47,438 bases of DNA from a virus (IMGVR_UViG_3300037842_001040:1-47438), one strand, 5' to 3'. Shown: positions 33,333 through 46,400, numbered from the stretch's first letter. The notes: a model not told the origin generated them from the sequence alone. Numbers and translations are program-made.

Positions 33333-33929
33333 ATGGCACTATTTGGAGGAGCAAGAGATATAAGTTTATTTAGACACCTAAATAGAGAGCTAATGGCGGA
33401 TGTCATTACCCAACAGTGTTCTTTTTATAAATTTAAATTAGAAGAAACTAAAGTAAATATTTATGGAGAAGCAGCTGAGGAAAAATTCTATATGGGTCCT
33501 GTTTTATTAAATTGTCTTATTGAAAGAGCAAATGAAGAATTCCCAGAAACAGACTTAGGTACAGATTTTACATGGGGTGCTACATTTAAGTTTTTAAGAG
33601 ATGATTTATTAGGTAAGATGGAAGAGTTTAATTTAGATTTTGCCCCTACAAATTATCAATATGGAGCTGATTTAGTTCCTGAAGTTGGAGATATAATTTT
33701 ATATAATGAAGGATACTATGAAGTAGATAATGTAAATGCTAATCAATATTTTATGGGTAAAAATCCAGATTATCCAAATTCACCTCAACTACAAAATCCA
33801 GGCTTAGAAGACTTTGGTTCTTCAATCTCAGTTATTGTAGAAACACATTATGTACCAGCTGATAAGGTTGGTATTACACAAGAAAGATTGTATACTGGAA
33901 ATAATTCAAACCCCTCATTAAATGGCTAA
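33333..33929 (+). CDS. 14: Neck / head-completion protein (gp14-like)
   Basis: 198 residues. It begins MALFGGARDISLFRHLNREL, followed by QQCSFYKFKLEETKVNIYGE, FTWGATFKFLRDDL and GDIILYNEGYYEVDNVNANQ, the layout I know for gp14-like head-closure proteins of T4-type marine phages. Overlaps the gp15-like gene by 8 bases. Works with gp13 at the portal end of the head. Confidence 0.82.
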   Translation: MALFGGARDISLFRHLNRELMADVITQQCSFYKFKLEETKVNIYGEAAEEKFYMGPVLLNCLIERANEEFPETDLGTDFTWGATFKFLRDDLLGKMEEFNLDFAPTNYQYGADLVPEVGDIILYNEGYYEVDNVNANQYFMGKNPDYPNSPQLQNPGLEDFGSSISVIVETHYVPADKVGITQERLYTGNNSNPSLNG

Positions 33930-34878
33930 ACAAGGAAAAATACCAATCCCAAAAACTCAAAGGGAAATATTAAATTCTCAAATTGATCCTTATAACCCAC
34001 CAAAGGGTTCTCCTGGTTTTTCTAGTACAGGTAATCCTAACAATGCTGATATACCTAATAGAGGTAATCAAGTATCTTTTAGAGACGATACTACAAAACC
34101 TTTTTCATTAGGTATTAAGGATATAGATGAAGCTATTGCTTACTATATGGAGGAAGTAATTAAACCTACAGTAATACAAAATGGTACGGTTCAACAAGTC
34201 CCTTTTATATATGGTTCCCCTGAAAGGTGGAAGCAAGTACAAAAAGATGGTTATTATAGGGATAAAAAAGGTAAAATTATGTTACCTTTAATTACATTCA
34301 AACGCAATAATATAGAAAAAATAAGAAATATAGCTAATAAATTAGATGCTAATAATCCTCATAATGTAAGTATATTTCAGAAACAATATAGTGTTAGTAA
34401 TGCTTATGATAATTTTGATATATTAAATAATAAAGCACCAGATAAAGTTAATTATGCAGTAGTAGTACCAGATTATGTTAATATTACTTATGATTTTATT
34501 ATTGCTACTTATTATATAGAGCAATTAAATAAAATTGTTGAAGCTATAAACTATGCATCTGATTCTTATTGGGGTAATCCTGAAAGATACCAATTTAGAG
34601 CCCGAATAGATAGTTTTGCAACCCCCGTACAAGTAGAACAAAAAGGAGAAAGGTCAGTTAAAGCAACTTTTTCATTAAAATTATATGGATATTTAGTTCC
34701 TGATACAGTTCAAAAACAATTAAACGCAATAAAAAAATTTAATACACCCACACAAATTATATTTAATATGGAAACAATACAAAGTATAGAAGAATTAAAC
34801 CAACGAGTCAAATTAGATAATTCTCGTCTTAGCATTCAAACTGATAATTCCTTTGCAGAATTTCCAGACTCTGAATAA
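33922..34878 (+). CDS. 15: Tail completion / sheath-stabiliser protein (gp15-like)
   Basis: 318 residues. After a 55-residue Pro/Asn-rich N-terminus, the core follows the T4 gp15 order: VPFIYGSPERW (T4 VPITYASKEHF), then IMLPLITFKR, NITYDFIIATYYIEQLNKIV (T4 IYELSIFTRYEDDMFQIVEQ) and VKATFSLKLYGYLVPDTVQ (T4 EWSLTFEVNGWMYPPVDD). gp15 caps the tail and joins it to the neck. Synteny after gp13 and gp14 agrees. Confidence 0.83.
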   Translation: MAKQGKIPIPKTQREILNSQIDPYNPPKGSPGFSSTGNPNNADIPNRGNQVSFRDDTTKPFSLGIKDIDEAIAYYMEEVIKPTVIQNGTVQQVPFIYGSPERWKQVQKDGYYRDKKGKIMLPLITFKRNNIEKIRNIANKLDANNPHNVSIFQKQYSVSNAYDNFDILNNKAPDKVNYAVVVPDYVNITYDFIIATYYIEQLNKIVEAINYASDSYWGNPERYQFRARIDSFATPVQVEQKGERSVKATFSLKLYGYLVPDTVQKQLNAIKKFNTPTQIIFNMETIQSIEELNQRVKLDNSRLSIQTDNSFAEFPDSE

Positions 34879-34895
34879 TAATAATGTTTTTTGTG

Positions 34896-34905
34896 ATATT
34901 TATAA
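34896..34905 (+). promoter_or_regulatory. Recurrent ATATTTATAA motif
   Basis: Exact motif running into TATAAATA, 10 bases before ATG 34916; start of the fibre-type genes. Confidence 0.4.
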
Positions 34906-34915
34906 ATAAAATTAA

Positions 34916-37444
34916 ATGGGTATAATATTAAGACAGAACAAAGGTTCCGAGTTAACGTTTGCAGAAGTAGATGGCAATTTTCAGTCACTCTACTACTCTA
35001 GTTCTCTGTCTGGTACTGATCTACAGTTTTTCTTTGCAAGTAGTAGTGTAACACATAGTATAGACTTAACAAATGTTCCTGGATTCACAGGAGTTACAAT
35101 TGAAAGTGGAAGTACTTTAATAGATAATGGTGTTCAAACTTTAAATTTCTTAGGAAGTGGTATAGCTAGTATTACAAATGCTGGGGGTAATCAAGTTGAT
35201 ATTACTATTGAAGGTGGTGGTGGTAGTGGAACAGGAATATTTCAATTATTAGGAGCTTCAGATATATATTATGCAACTTCTTCATTACAAGTAACAGCTA
35301 GTACTTATCAAGAGTCTGATTATACTACTATAGGCGTTACACAAAACCCAAATAATGATGGTACAGGGGGTAGCGTAGCAAAATATGGAATGATGTTTAG
35401 CCAATCTATATGGCATTATACGGATAATGTAGGTTACCCAACATCAAAAGCATGGCAGACAGATTTAGAAGGATCGGTATTTAATAATTATGATCAAAAC
35501 ACAGACACAGCTGAAATTTTAAGATTTATAGCAACACAATTAAGTGCATCATCACCAGATACTTCACCTAATGCTCGTTATTATTCTGGTACTTCTGAAA
35601 CAATTGCTTCAACAGGAACAGGTGGAGTTACGGGTTATGTACCCAATTCTACAACCGACCCTATTTTATTATATTTGCAAGGAAAAGGATGGGCTATAGC
35701 AGGACAAAGTGTATTTCAAGGAATTACTCCAATTTATAATAATTCAAGCTATAATATAAAATATACATCAGTTGCAGCTGGTTCGACCACATGCCCCTCA
35801 TCATCTTATGATCCTTCTTTCCAATTATTCAATTTAGGATTAGTAAGTTCTTCATTCACAACATCAGGTTCTTTAAGAAGAATTTTTGCTGATAACTCTG
35901 CAAAAACCCAAACAGTAGTAGATGAACAACAATATACTTTAGTAAAAACCCCACCACCTTTTAATACAACATCAGGTCAAACTATTGGGGCAATACCTAC
36001 AGTAGGAGGATTAGATATAAAATATCAAGATGGTAAATTTGCTACGATTTTTCAAAATAATTTATATAATGGGGGTATTTCCTTCACAACAAAAGAAGCT
36101 ACAGGTTGGTATAGATTATCTTCATCAATAGGAGTACAATCAGGTTCTTCTAATTATACTACTTTTTATGATCAAGATACTGAAATATTTTGGTCGGATG
36201 TACAAACTAGTGATTTTTCTCAAACAGTAGGTTTTAATACTAGACAAAGTTCATCTTTATCAGCAACCTCAAGATCACTTTCAGGAGCTCCTTTATTATT
36301 AACATCAAATTTTAAAGAAGGATCTCATCTTACAGGATATTTCAATCCTTTATTTTCAGCACAACCTACATTTGCTTCAATCACAGAAACAGATTCTTTA
36401 GTAACCCCCTCTAACCCAACAGGTGGAACTAGAAATGGAAGTACAAATGGGGGTACTGTTCAAACTTCTAATTTTATATATTCTAGTGGGGGTGTTGTTA
36501 GAACTGTAGGAACTGTACCAAGTCAAGGAGATGTTGTTTATCTATCGGCAAGTTTAGCATTTAATGCAGGGTCAGGAGGGGCTGATAACATCAACCAAAC
36601 TGGGCTAGGCACAACAACCTTTATTACAACAACAAAAGGAAGAGAATTTGGTGGGTCGTTAAATACTGTATTTACTAATACTTATGCTTATTTTGACCCA
36701 GGTACATATGGACAAAATGTACTATCAGGTTCTATGGGTTACTACGGTAGAGCTCAAGGATATGATGGGGGTACATTAACAGGAGCTTCAAGTAATACAG
36801 TATTCACAGAACAATTTTCAGGGGAAGATTATAGAATAATAATTGATGATGATTTACTAACAGGATCATATGCTAGTGGGACAAAATTTGCAACGGGTGT
36901 GTATGCAGAGTATGTTCAAGATGACTTAGAATTACAAGTAAAACCGGGATATTTAGTAACCCCTGGAGGAACATATGGTTATTGGACGCCTGCAAATGCT
37001 GGTGCAAATACTTATCAATATTATTCAAGAGCATTTCAAAGAGATTTAACAACAGGAGCAAGTGATGTAACAGCTAGTTTTGGTGCAGCTTTAAATACGT
37101 GGGATAGTACAGCTAATGGGATTTCAGTTGCATTTTTATTTTCGGGCTCAGGAGCTCAAGCATATTCTAACCCAAGAATTTTTGATCCAGCAACAACCGT
37201 TGGGGATGCTTTACAAATAGGCATAACTAATAATAATTCTACTAACCCATTTAGTGACCCTATTGATTTATATGCTTGCAAAACAGGTACAGTAAGAGGA
37301 AGTGGAGCTAGTACAAGTTATGAATTTCCTCTTTTAAATGGAAATGGTATGACTTTAGATCAATTTACACAAGATTTTATAGTTATAATAAGGTATAAAG
37401 GTGATCCAACTCCTATTGATGATATAGACATAACGATTACGTAA
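34916..37444 (+). CDS. Fibre-type structural protein
   Basis: 842 residues, rich in Ser, Thr, Gly, Asn and Tyr. The N-terminus MGIILRQNKGSELTFAEVDG NFQSL carries the (K/R)-G-x-x-L-T-x-A-E-V-D-x-N-F motif widespread at the starts of marine phage tail fibre or tail-associated proteins, probably an attachment segment. Residues 35-115 are a small beta domain ending in a Gly linker (EGGGGSGTG). The rest is beta-rich, with many S/T/G turns and few charged residues. Receptor binding is likely but not demonstrable. It precedes the giant repeat gene by 17 bases and may build the same fibre. Confidence 0.75.
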   Translation: MGIILRQNKGSELTFAEVDGNFQSLYYSSSLSGTDLQFFFASSSVTHSIDLTNVPGFTGVTIESGSTLIDNGVQTLNFLGSGIASITNAGGNQVDITIEGGGGSGTGIFQLLGASDIYYATSSLQVTASTYQESDYTTIGVTQNPNNDGTGGSVAKYGMMFSQSIWHYTDNVGYPTSKAWQTDLEGSVFNNYDQNTDTAEILRFIATQLSASSPDTSPNARYYSGTSETIASTGTGGVTGYVPNSTTDPILLYLQGKGWAIAGQSVFQGITPIYNNSSYNIKYTSVAAGSTTCPSSSYDPSFQLFNLGLVSSSFTTSGSLRRIFADNSAKTQTVVDEQQYTLVKTPPPFNTTSGQTIGAIPTVGGLDIKYQDGKFATIFQNNLYNGGISFTTKEATGWYRLSSSIGVQSGSSNYTTFYDQDTEIFWSDVQTSDFSQTVGFNTRQSSSLSATSRSLSGAPLLLTSNFKEGSHLTGYFNPLFSAQPTFASITETDSLVTPSNPTGGTRNGSTNGGTVQTSNFIYSSGGVVRTVGTVPSQGDVVYLSASLAFNAGSGGADNINQTGLGTTTFITTTKGREFGGSLNTVFTNTYAYFDPGTYGQNVLSGSMGYYGRAQGYDGGTLTGASSNTVFTEQFSGEDYRIIIDDDLLTGSYASGTKFATGVYAEYVQDDLELQVKPGYLVTPGGTYGYWTPANAGANTYQYYSRAFQRDLTTGASDVTASFGAALNTWDSTANGISVAFLFSGSGAQAYSNPRIFDPATTVGDALQIGITNNNSTNPFSDPIDLYACKTGTVRGSGASTSYEFPLLNGNGMTLDQFTQDFIVIIRYKGDPTPIDDIDITIT

Positions 37445-37461
37445 AAGAATAAAGATATAGA

Positions 37462-40400
37462 ATGGCATTAGATAAAACAAAAAAGTCGAATAGGTTACTC
37501 CAAAGTAAGAGATATACAATGGAGCAGAGTACTGATGCTCAAGAGGCATTCACAAGGACTCTCGATATTAATGCTGGTGATATTTATATTAGAGAAGATT
37601 ATGTCCCATCAGCATCAGGAAGTATACCATATTCTGGTAGTGCTCAAAATCAATTAACATTACAATCTGCAAGTGTTGATATTGTAAAATATCATTACCA
37701 ACATCAATTAACACCATCCTCAGTTGTTAATGGTAGTAAAACTGAAGTATTTTTCTTTATATCAAAATCAGCACATGATCCTACAATAGCTGTTACACCA
37801 CAAATTATACAAGAAGGCCAACAAACAAGTTTTATATCACCAAAATATTCTGATGCAGATTTAACATTTAAAAATACTGAAGATAATGTACCCGCAGGTG
37901 ATGGTACAGTTGGTTATAATGTTACTGTTAGAGTAAATGGTACAGAACAAGATGCAGCTTATTATCAATTTGATTATAAAACAGGTGTTATACAATTCGT
38001 AGATAGTTCAGTATCCCCAACTACTGGAGATACTGTTGTTATGTCAGCTTACCAATATGTAGGTCCTACTTTAGCAGATGGTTCACCTGGAGGAGGTGGG
38101 GGTGGTTTTCCATTCTCAGGTTCAGCACAAATAACAGGATCAGTTGGGGGAGTTCCCGGAGGATTTGCAGTAACTGGTAGTAGTACATTTGATGTAAGCG
38201 GAACAGGAGATGAATTTAAAATAGAATCAGCCCCTATTCAGGATTTTCCATTTTTACTAACATATGCAACAGGTTCAGGTAAAATAGGATATATTGAAAT
38301 ATCTAGTGGTACTAGTGGACTTTCAGGAACATCAGGAACAGCCGGTACTTCAGGGGATGGAGGAGGAGCAGGTGGAAGCGGAACAAGTGGAACATCAGGT
38401 ACAGCTGGTACTTCAGGTGAAAGCGGAACAAATGGTACATCAGGAGCAAGTGCCACTTCAGGTACAGCAGGAACTTCAGGTGCTAGTAACTCATCAGGTA
38501 CAGCTGGTACCTCTGGTGCAAGTAACTCATCAGGTACAGCTGGTACTTCAGGTGAAAGCGGAACAAATGGTACATCAGGAGCAAGTGCCACTTCAGGTAC
38601 AGCAGGAACTTCAGGTGAAAGCGCTACTTCAGGAACAGCAGGTACATCAGGAGCAAGTGCCTCAAATGGTACTGCAGGAACTTCAGGTGCAAGTGCCACA
38701 AACGGAACTGCAGGTACTTCTGGTCAAAGTTCCACTACAGGTACTTCAGGTACTTCAGGTGAAAGTGGAACATCAGGTACTTCAGGTGTAAGTGCCACTT
38801 CAGGTACAGCTGGTACTTCAGGTGAAAGTGCTTCATCAGGTACAGCAGGAACCTCAGGTGAAAGCGCTACTTCAGGTACTTCAGGAGAAAGCGCAACTTC
38901 AGGAACTGCCGGTACTTCAGGTGTAAGTGCCACTTCAGGTACAGCAGGTACTTCGGGTGAAAGCGGAACAAATGGAACTTCAGGCGAAAGCGCAACAAGT
39001 GGAACAGCTGGTACCTCGGGTGCAAGTAACTCATCAGGTACAGCAGGAACTTCAGGTGCAAGTGCCACAAACGGAACTGCAGGTACTTCAGGTGAAAGCT
39101 CTACAACAGGAACAGCAGGTACTTCGGGTGCAAGTGCTTCATCAGGCACAGCAGGTACTTCGGGTGCAAGTTCAACAAATGGAACTTCAGGTACTTCAGG
39201 AGTAAGTGCTACAACAGGTACAGCAGGTACTTCGGGTGAAAGCGGAACAAAGGGAACATCAGGAGTAAGTGCTACTTCAGGAACAGCAGGAACTTCAGGT
39301 GAAAGCGGAACAAACGGAACTTCTGGAGAAAGTGCCACTTCAGGTACAGCAGGTACTTCAGGTGCTAGTAACTCAACAGGAACAGCAGGTACATCAGGAG
39401 CAAGTTCCACAAGTGGAACTGCAGGTACTTCGGGAGCAAGTGCTTCAACAGGTACTGCAGGAACTTCAGGTGAAAGCGGAACAAATGGTACATCAGGAGC
39501 AAGTGCTTCATCAGGTACAGCAGGTACTTCAGGTGAAAGTGCTTCATCAGGAACAGCTGGAACTTCAGGAGCCAGTTCTTCAAATGGAACCGCAGGCACA
39601 TCAGGTGTAAGTGCCACTTCAGGTACAGCTGGTACCTCTGGTGAAAGTGCTTCATCAGGAACAGCTGGAACTTCAGGAGCCAGTTCTTCAAATGGAACCG
39701 CAGGCACATCAGGTGAAAGTGCTACTTCAGGAACAGCAGGTACAGCAGGTACAGCAGGTACATCAGGAGCAAGTGCCTCATCAGGTACTGCAGGAACTTC
39801 AGGTGAAAGTGCTACAAACGGAACAGCAGGTACTTCAGGTGAAAGTGCTTCATCAGGTACAGCAGGAACCTCAGGTGAAAGTGGAACAAACGGTACTTCA
39901 GGTGAAAGTGCAACTTCAGGTACAGCTGGTACTTCAGGTGAAAGTGCTTCATCAGGTACAGCAGGAACCTCAGGTGCAAGTAACTCATCAGGTACTGCAG
40001 GAACTTCAGGTGCAAGTGGAACTACAGGAACAGCAGGAACCTCAGGTGCAAGTGGAACTACAGGCACTTCAGGTGAAAGTGCAACTTCAGGTACTGCAGG
40101 TACATCAGGAGCAAGTGCCTCAAATGGTACTGCAGGTACTTCTGGTCAAAGTTCCACTACAGGTACAGCAGGTACTTCAGGTGAAAGTACTTCAACAGGT
40201 ACAGCAGGAACCTCGGGTGCAAGTAACTCAACAGGTACAGCAGGTACTTCAGGTGAAAGTGCAACTTCAGGTACAGCAGGTACTTCAGGTGAAGCCGGTG
40301 AAAGTGGAATAAGTGCAACATCAGGTACAGCAGGAACCTCGGGTGAAGATGGTACTTCAGGAGTAAGTGCAACCTCAGGTACAGCAGGTACATCAGGAGC

Positions 40401-43400
40401 AAGTGCCACAAATGGAACTGCAGGTACATCTGGAGCAAGTAACTCGACAGGTACAGCAGGTACATCTGGAGCAAGTGCCACAAACGGAACTGCAGGTACT
40501 TCAGGCGAAAGCGCTACTTCAGGAACAGCAGGTACGTCAGGTGAAAGCGGAACAAACGGTACTTCAGGGGCAAGTGCTACTTCAGGAACAGCCGGTACTT
40601 CAGGAGCAAGTGCTTCAAATGGAACAAATGGAACTTCTGGAGCAAGTGCCACTTCAGGAACAGCAGGTACTTCAGGAGAAAGCGGAACAAATGGAACTTC
40701 AGGTGAAAGTGCAACAAGTGGAACAGCCGGTACTTCGGGAGCAAGTGCTTCAACAGGTACTGCAGGTACTTCTGGAGCAAGTGTCACTTCAGGAACTGCA
40801 GGTACTTCAGGCGAAAGCGCAACAAGTGGAACAGCCGGTACGTCCGGTGAAAGTGGAACAGCCGGTACATCAGGTGAAAGTGCAACAAGTGGAACAGCCG
40901 GTACTTCAGGAGCAAGTGCTTCAAATGGAACAGCAGGTACCTCAGGTGCAAGTGCTACTACAGGTACTGCAGGTACATCAGGAGAAAGTGCAACTACGGG
41001 TACAGCAGGTACTTCAGGAGCAAGTGCCTCAACAGGTACAGCTGGTACTTCAGGTGAAAGCGCTACTTCAGGAACAGCCGGCACTTCAGGTGAAGCAGGT
41101 GAAAGTGGAATAAGTGCTACTTCAGGTACTGCAGGAACTTCAGGTGAAGATGGTACTTCAGGAGTAAGTGCTACTTCAGGAACGGCAGGTACTTCAGGAG
41201 CAAGTAAATCTTCAGGAACAGCAGGAACCTCAGGTGCAAGTGCTTCAACAGGTACAGCAGGTACTTCAGGCGAAAGCACCACAACAGGTACTGCAGGAAC
41301 TTCAGGAGCAAGTGCTTCAACAGGTACGGCAGGTACTTCAGGTGAAAGCGGAACAAATGGAACTTCAGGCGTAAGTGCTACATCAGGTACTGCTGGTACC
41401 TCGGGTGCAAGTAACTCATCAGGAACAGCTGGTACATCAGGAGCAAGTGCCTCAAATGGAACTTCAGGTACTTCAGGAGCAAGTGCCTCAACAGGTACAG
41501 CAGGAACTTCAGGCGAAAGCGCAACTTCAGGTACTGCAGGAACTTCAGGAGAAAGTGGAACAAATGGAACATCAGGTGTAAGTGCCACTTCAGGTACAGC
41601 AGGAACTTCAGGTGCTAGTAAATCATCAGGAACAGCTGGTACTTCAGGAGCAAGTGCCTCAACAGGAACAGCTGGTACATCAGGTGAAAGTGCTACTTCA
41701 GGAACAGCCGGTACTTCAGGTGAAGCAGGGGAAAGCGGAATAAGTGCAACTTCAGGTACAGCAGGAACCTCGGGTGAAGATGGAACTTCAGGTGTAAGTG
41801 CAACTTCAGGTACAGCAGGCACATCAGGAGAAAGTGCCACATCAGGTACAGCAGGAACTTCAGGAGCAAGTAACTCAAATGGAACAGCAGGCACATCAGG
41901 TGAAAGTGCAACAAGTGGTACAGCAGGAACCTCAGGAGCAAGTGCCACATCCGGTACTGCAGGTACTTCTGGTGCAAGTTCAACAAATGGAACATCAGGT
42001 GAAAGCGCAACAAGTGGTACAGCAGGTACTTCAGGTGAAAGTGCAACAAGTGGTACAGCTGGTACTTCGGGTGCAAGTGCCTCAAATGGAACAGCTGGAA
42101 CTTCAGGTGAAAGTACTACTTCAGGAACAGCTGGTACTTCAGGAGCAAGCAATTCATCAGGTACTGCAGGAACTTCAGGTGAAAGCGGAACAAATGGAAC
42201 ATCAGGAGCAAGTGCCACATCAGGCACTGCAGGAACTTCAGGAGCAAGTAAATCTTCAGGAACAGCAGGAACCTCAGGTGCAAGTGCTTCAACAGGTACA
42301 GCAGGTACTTCTGGTGAAAGTGCTACAAGTGGCACAGCAGGTACTTCTGGGGAAGCTGGAGAAAGTGGAATAAGCGCTACATCAGGAACAGCAGGAACTT
42401 CAGGTGAAGATGGAACTTCAGGAGTAAGTGCAACTTCAGGTACTGCAGGAACTTCAGGAGCAAGTGCTTCAAATGGTACAGCAGGTACTTCAGGTGAAAG
42501 CGCAACTACGGGTACAGCTGGTACTTCGGGTGCAAGTGCCTCAAATGGAACAGCTGGAACTTCAGGAGCAAGTGCTACTTCAGGAACTGCAGGAACTTCA
42601 GGTGAAAGTGCAACCACAGGTACTGCAGGTACTTCAGGAAAATCAGGAAAATCAGGTTCAAACGGTACAGCAGGTACTTCAGGCGAAAGCGCAACAAGTG
42701 GAACATCAGGCACATCAGGTGCAAGTGCTTCAACAGGGACAGCAGGTACTTCTGGTGCAAGTTCAACAAATGGTACATCAGGAGCAAGTGCCACTTCAGG
42801 TACAGCCGGTACATCAGGTGCAAGTAAATCTTCAGGAACAGCAGGAACCTCAGGTGCAAGTGCCACAAACGGAACTGCAGGTACTTCAGGTGAAAGTGCT
42901 ACATCAGGAACAGCTGGTACCTCAGGAGCAAGTGCTTCAACAGGTACTGCAGGAACTTCAGGTGAAAGCGGAACAAATGGTACATCAGGAGCAAGTGCTA
43001 CATCAGGAACAGCTGGTACCTCAGGAGCAAGTGCTTCAACAGGTACTGCAGGTACTTCTGGTGAAAGTGCTTCAAATGGAACAAAAGGAACTTCAGGTCA
43101 AAGTGCAACTTCAGGAACAGCAGGTACGTCAGGTGAAGCCGGAGAAAGCGGAATAAGCGCTACTTCAGGTACAGCTGGTACTTCTGGTGAAGATGGAACT
43201 TCAGGTGTAAGTGCAACTTCAGGTACAGCAGGCACATCAGGAGCAAGTGGAACAAATGGAACTTCAGGAGCAAGTGCTACAAGTGGTACTGCAGGAACTT
43301 CAGGAGCAAGCAATTCATCAGGTACTGCAGGAACTTCAGGTGAAAGTGGAACAAATGGAACTGCGGGTACATCAGGTGCAAGTAAATCTTCAGGTACAGC

Positions 43401-46400
43401 AGGCACATCAGGAGCAAGTGCTTCAAATGGTACAGCAGGCACATCAGGTGCAAGTGCAACCACAGGTACTGCAGGTACTTCAGGACAATCAGGAAAATCA
43501 GGTTCAAATGGAACTGCAGGTACATCAGGAGTAAGTGCTACTTCAGGTACTGCAGGAACATCGGGATCTAGTTCAAAATCAGGTTCAAATGGAACTTCAG
43601 GAGCAAGTGCAACAAGTGGAACTGCAGGAACATCAGGACAATCAGGTTCAAATGGAACTTCAGGATCAAGTGCTACAAGCGGTACAGCAGGTACATCAGG
43701 AGCAAGTGCTTCAACAGGTACTGCAGGAACTTCAGGTGCAAGTGCAACAAATGGAACAAAAGGAACTTCAGGTCAAAGTGCAACTTCAGGTACAGCAGGA
43801 ACTTCCGGATCTAGTTCAAAATCAGGTTCAAACGGAACCTCAGGTGCAAGTGCAACTTCAGGTACGGCAGGTACCTCAGGAAAATCAGGTTCAAATGGAA
43901 CTTCAGGTGCAAGTGCATCAAGTGGAACAGCAGGTACCTCAGGAGCAAGTGCTTCATCAGGTACAGCAGGTACCTCAGGAGCAAGTGCTTCAAATGGAAC
44001 AAAAGGAACTTCAGGTGAAAGTGCAACCACAGGTACTTCAGGTACTTCAGGAAAATCAGGTTCGAATGGAACTTCAGGTGAAAGTGCTACTTCAGGAACA
44101 GCTGGTACTTCAGGAGCAAGTAATTCATCAGGTACTGCAGGAACTTCAGGAGCAAGTAAATCTTCAGGTACTGCAGGAACTTCAGGAGCAAGTGCTACAA
44201 ATGGAACTGCAGGTACTTCTGGGGAAGCTGGAGAAAGTGGAATAAGTGCTACTTCAGGAACAGCAGGTACATCAGGTGAAGATGGTACTTCAGGTGTAAG
44301 TGCAACATCGGGTACAGCAGGTACATCAGGTGCAAGTAAATCTTCAGGAACTGCGGGTACATCAGGAGCAAGTGCTTCAAATGGTACAGCAGGTACCTCA
44401 GGTGAAAGTGCCACTTCAGGTACAGCAGGAACATCAGGATCCAGTAAAAAATCAGGTTCAAACGGAACTTCAGGTGCAAGTGCAACTTCAGGTACTGCAG
44501 GTACTTCGGGTGCAAGTAAATCTTCAGGTACTGCAGGAACTTCAGGAGCAAGTGCTACAAATGGAACATCAGGAACTTCAGGAAAATCAGGTTCAAACGG
44601 AACCTCAGGTGCAAGTGCTACATCGGGTACAGCAGGTACTTCAGGATCCAGTAAAAAATCAGGTTCAAACGGAACCTCAGGTGCAAGTGCCACATCTGGT
44701 ACTGCAGGAACATCAGGAACTTCAGGAAAATCAGGTTCAAACGGTACAGCAGGTACATCAGGTGAAAGCGCAACCACAGGTACAGCAGGTACTTCAGGAG
44801 AATCAGGAAAATCAGGTTCAAATGGAACTTCAGGAGCAAGTGCAACTTCAGGTACTGCCGGTACCTCAGGAGCAAGTGCTTCAAATGGAACAGCAGGTAC
44901 ATCAGGTGCAAGTGCTTCAAATGGAACAGCCGGTACATCAGGTGCAAGTGCAACAAGCGGTACAGCAGGAACCTCGGGTGAAGCAGGAGAAAGCGGAATA
45001 AGTGCTACTTCAGGTACTGCAGGAACCTCAGGTGAAGATGGAACTTCAGGAGTAAGTGCAACCTCAGGTACAGCAGGTACATCAGGTGCAAGTGCTTCAT
45101 CAGGTACAGCTGGAACTTCAGGAGCAAGTGCTTCAAATGGAACAGCAGGTACCTCAGGTGAAAGTGCAACTACAGGTACAGCGGGTACATCAGGAGCAAG
45201 TGCTTCAAATGGAACAGCAGGTACATCAGGTGCAAGTGCCACTTCAGGAACAGCTGGTACTTCAGGAGAATCAGGAAAATCAGGTTCAAACGGTACTGCA
45301 GGAACTTCTGGAGCAAGTGCAACTACAGGTACAGCAGGTACTTCAGGACAATCAGGAAAATCAGGTTCAAACGGAACAGCAGGTACCTCAGGTGAAAGTG
45401 CCACTTCAGGTACAGCAGGAACATCAGGATCCAGTAAAAAATCAGGTTCAAACGGAACTTCAGGAGCAAGTGCAACAAGTGGAACTGCGGGTACATCAGG
45501 TGCAAGTAAATCTTCAGGTACAGCAGGCACATCAGGAGCAAGTGCTTCAAATGGTACAGCAGGCACATCAGGTGCAAGTGCAACTACAGGTACAGCAGGT
45601 ACTTCAGGACAATCAGGAAAATCAGGTTCAAACGGAACAGCAGGTACTTCAGGTGAAAGCGCAACTTCAGGTACGGCCGGTACTTCAGGATCTAGTAAAA
45701 AATCAGGTTCAAACGGAACTTCAGGAGCAAGTGCAACAAGTGGAACTGCAGGAACATCAGGACAATCAGGTTCAAATGGTACATCAGGAGCAAGTGCCAC
45801 ATCTGGTACTGCAGGAACTTCAGGTGCAAGTAAATCTTCAGGAACAGCGGGTACTTCAGGTGCAAGTGCCACAAACGGAACTGCAGGAACTTCAGGTGAA
45901 AGTGCAACCACAGGTACTTCAGGTACTTCAGGACAATCAGGAAAATCAGGTTCAAATGGTACAGCAGGTACTTCAGGTGCAAGTGCTACAAGCGGTACAG
46001 CCGGTACATCAGGTGTAAGTAAATCTTCAGGAACAGCTGGTACTTCGGGTGCAAGTGCCACAAATGGAACTGCAGGAGCAAGTGCTACAAGCGGAACAGC
46101 AGGTACTTCAGGTGCAAGTGCTTCATCAGGTACAGCAGGTACCTCAGGAGCAAGTGCTTCAAATGGAACAAAAGGAACTTCAGGTGTAAGTGCAACTTCA
46201 GGTACAGCAGGTACTTCAGGAGAAAGCAAAAAATCAGGTTCAAACGGAACTTCAGGTGCAAGTGCTACTTCAGGAACAGCAGGTACTTCAGGTGCAAGTG
46301 CTTCATCAGGTACAGCAGGTACCTCAGGAGCAAGTGCTTCAAATGGAACAAAAGGAACTTCAGGTCAAAGTGCAACTTCAGGTACAGCAGGAACTTCAGG

